Shown piece after piece: positions 60,824 through 64,000 of a stretch of DNA of 64,000 nucleotides; the stretch's first letter is position 1, and each line of letters opens with the position of its first letter. The stretch is from assembly GCF_002158865.1 (NCBI RefSeq), contig NZ_CP021455.1, forward strand, positions 2,108,001 to 2,172,000, in the 5' to 3' direction. The translations under genes and the position numbers were made by a program. This stretch comes from Comamonas serinivorans (GTDB lineage Bacteria > Pseudomonadota > Gammaproteobacteria > Burkholderiales > Burkholderiaceae_C). The notes under the pieces were generated by a model. The model saw only the letters and a list, made by a program, of their open reading frames with translations. It searched no databases and had not been told where the DNA came from.

Positions 60824-61603
60824 TCAGCTGTTGCCCAGCGAGGATTCGACGTTGTGCACCAGCGTGATCAGGCGCGGACCGACCTCGGTGTCCAGGTCCT
60901 TGAGGTGAGGGCTGAACACCGGCATGGAGGCGGTGAACAGCCAGAGTTCGCCGTCGCGCGTGGCCTGCATGGGCACGCAGATGGACTGCACCTCGCGGTG
61001 CAGGTCGGCGTGGCTGCGCGTGAAGCCGTGCTGGGTCAGGTCCTGGCGCGCCTCGTCGAGCCGGCGCCGCAGGAAGCTGGCCTTCTCGGGCTCGCGCTCG
61101 GCGAGCTGGCTGAGGTAGGCTTCGCGCTGGTCCTCGGGCAGGCTGAGCAGGAAGGCGCGGCCCGACGCGGTGCGCGACATGGACACGTGCGTGCCCACCT
61201 CGGGGCGGTAGACCTTGCTGCCGCGGCCCTGCACCACGTCCACGTAGGTGAGCCGCATCTGGCTGGCCACGATGAGCTGCAACTGGGCCTCGATGTGATC
61301 GGCCAGCTCCTGCATGGCCGGGCGCGCGAACTGGCGCACCGACATGCGGGCCAGCACCGGCGCCGAGAGGTTCAGCAGCGTGAGGCCGGGAACGTACTTG
61401 GACACGCGCTCCGAATAACGCAGGGCCCCGATCTCGCACAGGGTGTCGACCAGGCGAAACAGCGTCGGCTTGGGCAGGCCGGTCAGGTCCATCAACTCCT
61501 TGGCCGAAAGCTCCAGGCGTTGGGTGTCGAAACACTGGAGAATGGACATGCCACGCACCAGGGCACTGACGAGTCGGTTGTCGTTGTCAGTTTCGGGGGT
61601 CAT
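60824..61603 (-). CDS. IclR-family transcriptional regulator
   Basis: A 259-residue IclR regulator: N-terminal winged helix (about 10-70, SALVRGMSILQCF then SAKELMDLTGLPKPTLFRLVDTLCEIGAL) and a GAF-like effector domain (about 85-250, VGTHVSMSRTASGRAFLLSLPE then SICVPMQATRDGELWLF). It probably controls the racemase gene downstream and may respond to an acyl-CoA or aromatic acid. A 6-bp inverted repeat lies 25 bp upstream of its start in the region shared with the divergent tadA gene. Confidence 0.93.
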   Translation of the reverse strand: MTPETDNDNRLVSALVRGMSILQCFDTQRLELSAKELMDLTGLPKPTLFRLVDTLCEIGALRYSERVSKYVPGLTLLNLSAPVLARMSVRQFARPAMQELADHIEAQLQLIVASQMRLTYVDVVQGRGSKVYRPEVGTHVSMSRTASGRAFLLSLPEDQREAYLSQLAEREPEKASFLRRRLDEARQDLTQHGFTRSHADLHREVQSICVPMQATRDGELWLFTASMPVFSPHLKDLDTEVGPRLITLVHNVESSLGNS

Positions 61604-61627
61604 TACATTGCTTGTGGCAAAGATTAT

Positions 61628-61643
61628 CGAGACGAGAGTCTCG
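61628..61643. promoter_or_regulatory. Inverted repeat between iclR-type gene and tadA
   Basis: CGAGAC (61628-61633), GAGA, GTCTCG (61638-61643), perfect arms, 25 bp before the IclR start and 63 bp before tadA. A candidate autoregulatory operator. A lone GCATACTC, like one end of the GTATG repeats, follows but has no partner. Confidence 0.45.
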
Positions 61644-61705
61644 CATACTCACATGCTTCAGATCGAATTTCGACTCGCCTAGGCGACTGTTTCGGGAAAT
61701 CCCCC

Positions 61706-63460
61706 ATGGCTGATTCTTTTGTGCCGGACGACGGGCACTACATGGGCCTGGCGTTGGCGCAGGCCCGCGCCGCCGCCGAGGCGGGCGAGGTGCCGGTCGG
61801 CGCCGTGCTGGTCCACCAGGGCCGCGTGATCGCGGCGGCGCACAACGCGCCGCGCGGCCTGTGCGACCCCACGGCCCATGCCGAGATGCGTGTGCTGCGC
61901 GAGGGCGCGCAGGCGCTGGGCAACTACCGTTTGACCGACTGCACGCTGTACGTCACGGCCGAGCCCTGCACCATGTGCGCCGGGGCCATCCTGCACGCGC
62001 GCCTGCCGCGCGTGGTCTACGCCACGGCAGAGCCGCGCATGGGCGCCGCCGGCTCGCAGCTGAACGTGTTCGCCGTGCGCGCGCTGAACCCGCACACCCA
62101 GGTGCAGGGCGGCGTGGGGGCCGAGGCGGCCCAGGCGCTCATGCGCACCTTTTTTGCCCAGCGGCGGGCGCAGCAGACGCGTGAACAGCCGCCCCGCCTG
62201 CGCGAGGATGCGCTGCGCCTGCCGCAGGCCGCGCAAGCGGGGTTGCTGGCGGCGCTGGATTGGGCGGCCCTGGGATTCGAGCCGCGCGCGCAGGCCATTG
62301 CGTTGACTGGCCTGCACGTCGATGCGGCGACGCCGCGCCACACCGGCACGCGGCCCACGCAGGCGGCGGATACAGCGGCGACGCTGGCCGCCGACGCCAT
62401 GCCGTCCGCGGCCACCCGCTACCCCGGCGCACCGGTGGCCGGCGGGCACGGCCGCAGCGACCTGGGCTGGCGCATGTGGGGCGTGGTGTCGGCGCCAAAT
62501 CCGGGCGCGGCAGCGGCAGATGCCCGTGCCGAGGGCCGCACGAGTCGGCCGCCGGGCAGCGTCGCCCTGGTGCACGGCTGGGCTGACCACGGCGGCGTCT
62601 GGCGGGACTGGGCGCAGGCCCTGGCCACGCAGGGCTGGCGCGTGCTGGTGCCGGATCTGCTGGGCCACGGCCTGAGCGACAAGCCGCGCCGCGCGGGTGG
62701 GCTGACGGCCGAGCAGGTCGGGCAGGCGTTGGCGCAGTGGCTGTGGGCGCAGGGCTGGGCCGGCGAGGGGGACGCCGCTCATCCGCAGCCGGGCGTGGCC
62801 GCGGGTCAGCCCCGCGCGGCGGATGCGCCCAGGGCCGCGCCTGCGGGCCCCTGCGTGCTGATCGCCGATCGTTCGGTGGCCGGCGCGGTGCACGCGGCGT
62901 GGCGGGCGCTGGCACAGCGGGCGCAAGGCAGCGGGCAAGCCGATGCGTGGCGCCGCGTGGCGCGGTTGCGCTGGGTTTCGCGGCCCACGCTGCGCGAGGC
63001 CCTGGCGATGGGCGCAGACGCCGGTGCAGGCGCCGAGCGCGCTGCGGTCGACCGCCGGCTGACCGACGCGTTCCCGGCCACGCCGGCCACGTTGGCGCGC
63101 CTGCTGGCGTTGCTCGAAGGGCACGGACTGCGGTCAGGCCCTGAAAGCCGACATGAATGGCAGTATGGGTGCAATGCCGTTGATCAAGAAACGACGATGG
63201 CGCCATACCCCGATGCCGGTCATTTGGTGAGGTGCCGTGACTGGGTGCGCCGCCTGCGTGCGGGAGGCGATGCGGTGGCGATGGGGCGGGACGCCGAAGC
63301 GCTCCTTGAGCGGATGGCTCTGGACGAGGCGGCGGGAGGCGTGGCCAGCCTGCCCGTTCCAGCGCCGCGCAAGGTGCTGGATGTGCCGCTGTTCGGCCCG
63401 CGCTGGCCCTGGACAGACCCGGTGCAAGCGGCGATGGCGCGACTGCGCGACGGGGGGTGA
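61706..63460 (+). CDS. tadA: tRNA adenosine deaminase TadA with a long C-terminal hydrolase-like extension
   Basis: Residues 1-150 are a complete TadA domain, which converts A34 to inosine in tRNA-Arg: zinc ligands in HAEMRVL near 59 and PCTMCAG near 91-97, plus the usual RTFFAQRR tail. The chain then continues to 584 residues, although TadA is normally 150-180. Residues about 285-335 (VALVHGWADHGGVWRDWAQALATQGWRVLVPDLLGHGLSDKP) look like an alpha/beta hydrolase start. The nucleophile elbow is altered (IADRSVAG instead of GxSxGG), so this part is probably inactive or degraded. Repeat copy 21 lies inside the frame near residues 486-501. The open frame may therefore join two units by chance. 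Confidence 0.8.
   Translation: MADSFVPDDGHYMGLALAQARAAAEAGEVPVGAVLVHQGRVIAAAHNAPRGLCDPTAHAEMRVLREGAQALGNYRLTDCTLYVTAEPCTMCAGAILHARLPRVVYATAEPRMGAAGSQLNVFAVRALNPHTQVQGGVGAEAAQALMRTFFAQRRAQQTREQPPRLREDALRLPQAAQAGLLAALDWAALGFEPRAQAIALTGLHVDAATPRHTGTRPTQAADTAATLAADAMPSAATRYPGAPVAGGHGRSDLGWRMWGVVSAPNPGAAAADARAEGRTSRPPGSVALVHGWADHGGVWRDWAQALATQGWRVLVPDLLGHGLSDKPRRAGGLTAEQVGQALAQWLWAQGWAGEGDAAHPQPGVAAGQPRAADAPRAAPAGPCVLIADRSVAGAVHAAWRALAQRAQGSGQADAWRRVARLRWVSRPTLREALAMGADAGAGAERAAVDRRLTDAFPATPATLARLLALLEGHGLRSGPESRHEWQYGCNAVDQETTMAPYPDAGHLVRCRDWVRRLRAGGDAVAMGRDAEALLERMALDEAAGGVASLPVPAPRKVLDVPLFGPRWPWTDPVQAAMARLRDGG
63160..63210. repeat. Dispersed GTATG palindrome, copy 21 (inside an open reading frame)
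   Basis: CAGTATGG at the left and CCATACC at the right, with ATGCCGTT and GAAACGACG inside. It is the only copy lying in a coding frame, that of the TadA fusion. A stop codon in an adjacent frame (TGA in CCCTGAAAG at 63140-63148) lies just before it, so the copy may mark the old end of a gene. Confidence 0.75.
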
Positions 63461-63587
63461 CGCGACGTCGCGCTGGGCATGATCACGCCGCCCATGGGCC
63501 AGGCGCCCGTGGCATGCGGCGCGTGGCGCTCGGCCGCCCCCTGGCGATGTGCGTCCTGCCGCAGCAGGGCGGCGATAAGATCGGGCG

Positions 63588-64000
63588 ATGGCGCACATTT
63601 ACATTTACTCGCCCTCTGGTGCAGTGCGAGACAAGGCCGCTTTTCGGCGGGGTATCCAGCGGTTGAAGGTGCTGGGGCACGAGGTGGAGGTCGATCCTGC
63701 GGCCCTGGCCAGTGTTCAGCGGTTCGCCGGCGACGACGCCGAGCGGGTGGCGGCCATCGCCCGGGCGGCGGCCAGCGGGGCCGATGTGAGCCTGATTTCG
63801 CGCGGCGGCTATGGGCTGACACGCATCCTGCCCGACATCGACTTCGCCGCCGTGGCCCAGGCCGCGAAGGCGGGCATGCGCTGGGTGGGCTTCAGCGATT
63901 TCACGGCCCTGCAGCTGGGCGCGCTGGCCAAGACCGGCGCCACCACCTGGTCGGGGCCGGCATTGATCGCCGACATCGGGGCGCCCGACGAGCCGGACGA
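63588..64000 (+). CDS. ldcA: LD-carboxypeptidase (muropeptide recycling), N-terminal part
   Basis: The first 137 codons of a gene running off the right edge. LdcA removes the terminal D-Ala from cytoplasmic murein tetrapeptides during cell-wall recycling. MAHIYIYSPSGAVRDKAAFRRGIQRLKVLGHEVEV is the usual N-terminus, ISRGGYGLTRILPDIDF near 70-86 the family signature, and GFSDFTALQ near 103-111 contains the nucleophile Ser of the Ser-Glu-His triad; the other two residues would lie outside the window. It starts 127 bp after the TadA fusion frame ends. Confidence 0.88.
   Translation, partial: MAHIYIYSPSGAVRDKAAFRRGIQRLKVLGHEVEVDPAALASVQRFAGDDAERVAAIARAAASGADVSLISRGGYGLTRILPDIDFAAVAQAAKAGMRWVGFSDFTALQLGALAKTGATTWSGPALIADIGAPDEPD

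Noticed and set aside
61641..61653. A lone GCATACTC between the IclR gene and tadA as another repeat copy
   Set aside because: It has no left partner with GTATG at the right distance and no inner arms.

Overview
The window is high-GC, gene-dense DNA from a betaproteobacterium, most likely Burkholderiales and probably Comamonadaceae. This rests on the rpsF-priB-rpsR-rplI-dnaB block, the alaA-hom-thrC-hydrolase-moeA run, the etfB-etfA-acyl-CoA dehydrogenase block and the amount of acyl-CoA and transport metabolism. The species is an inference. I see no tRNA, rRNA, transposase, phage gene or CRISPR array.

Layout. 1-2929 (+): the 3' end of comEC, then a circularly permuted ATP-grasp protein and an alpha-E protein. 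2988-9284 (-): a cell-envelope run moxR, DUF58, a TgpA-type transglutaminase, mltB and pldA. 9318-15114 (+): a deacetylase-family hydrolase, an enoyl-CoA hydratase, etfB, etfA and an acyl-CoA dehydrogenase. 15350-18567 (+): promoter, rpsF (TTG start), priB, rpsR, rplI, terminator, dnaB. 19031-21998 (-): a PIN-PhoH ATPase, bcp and a small Mth938-domain protein. 22336-32794 (+): alaA, hom, thrC, an alpha/beta hydrolase, moeA, an ene-reductase, a nitroreductase and an EamA exporter, with a relic of ppsA at 31711. 32795-33907 holds no recognisable gene but has a heptanucleotide tandem repeat. 33908-44413 (+): an oligopeptide-type ABC importer with three tandem paralogous binding proteins, a double ATPase and a double-TetR regulator. 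44753-49424: long-chain-type acyl-CoA dehydrogenase and CoA ligase (-), an SDR relic and an enoyl-CoA hydratase (+). 49646-51463: a divergent tetR/ene-reductase pair. 51939-58981: an NMT1/TauA-type ABC importer with an alpha/beta hydrolase (+), a frameshifted DinB protein (-), and a GntR regulator with an AtzF-type allophanate hydrolase (-). 59623-64000: alpha-methylacyl-CoA racemase and IclR regulator (-), a TadA fusion protein (+) and the start of ldcA (+).

How the genes work together. The acyl-CoA dehydrogenases, ETF, hydratases, ligase and racemase form a fatty or branched acyl-CoA oxidation theme under TetR and IclR control. alaA, hom and thrC serve amino-acid synthesis. The 51.9-59 kb region looks like one nitrogen-scavenging regulon. 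Both of its promoters have a sigma-54 -24/-12 element followed directly by the same GntR-type operator (TTGTRTACAA). The importer promoter also has two overlapping perfect NtrC-type sites (TGCAC-N7-GTGCA) about 120-133 bp upstream.

The strongest unexplained structure is a dispersed family of about 21 intergenic imperfect palindromes, roughly 45-56 bp long, about one per 3 kb. Most have AGTATG/CATACT or GGGTATG/CATACCC ends and a TTGCCGTT/AACGGCAA inner pair. They usually begin within about 50 nt after a stop codon. Their arms differ between copies while staying complementary, one copy is a perfect 23-bp hairpin, and one lies inside an open reading frame. No transposase is linked to them in the window.
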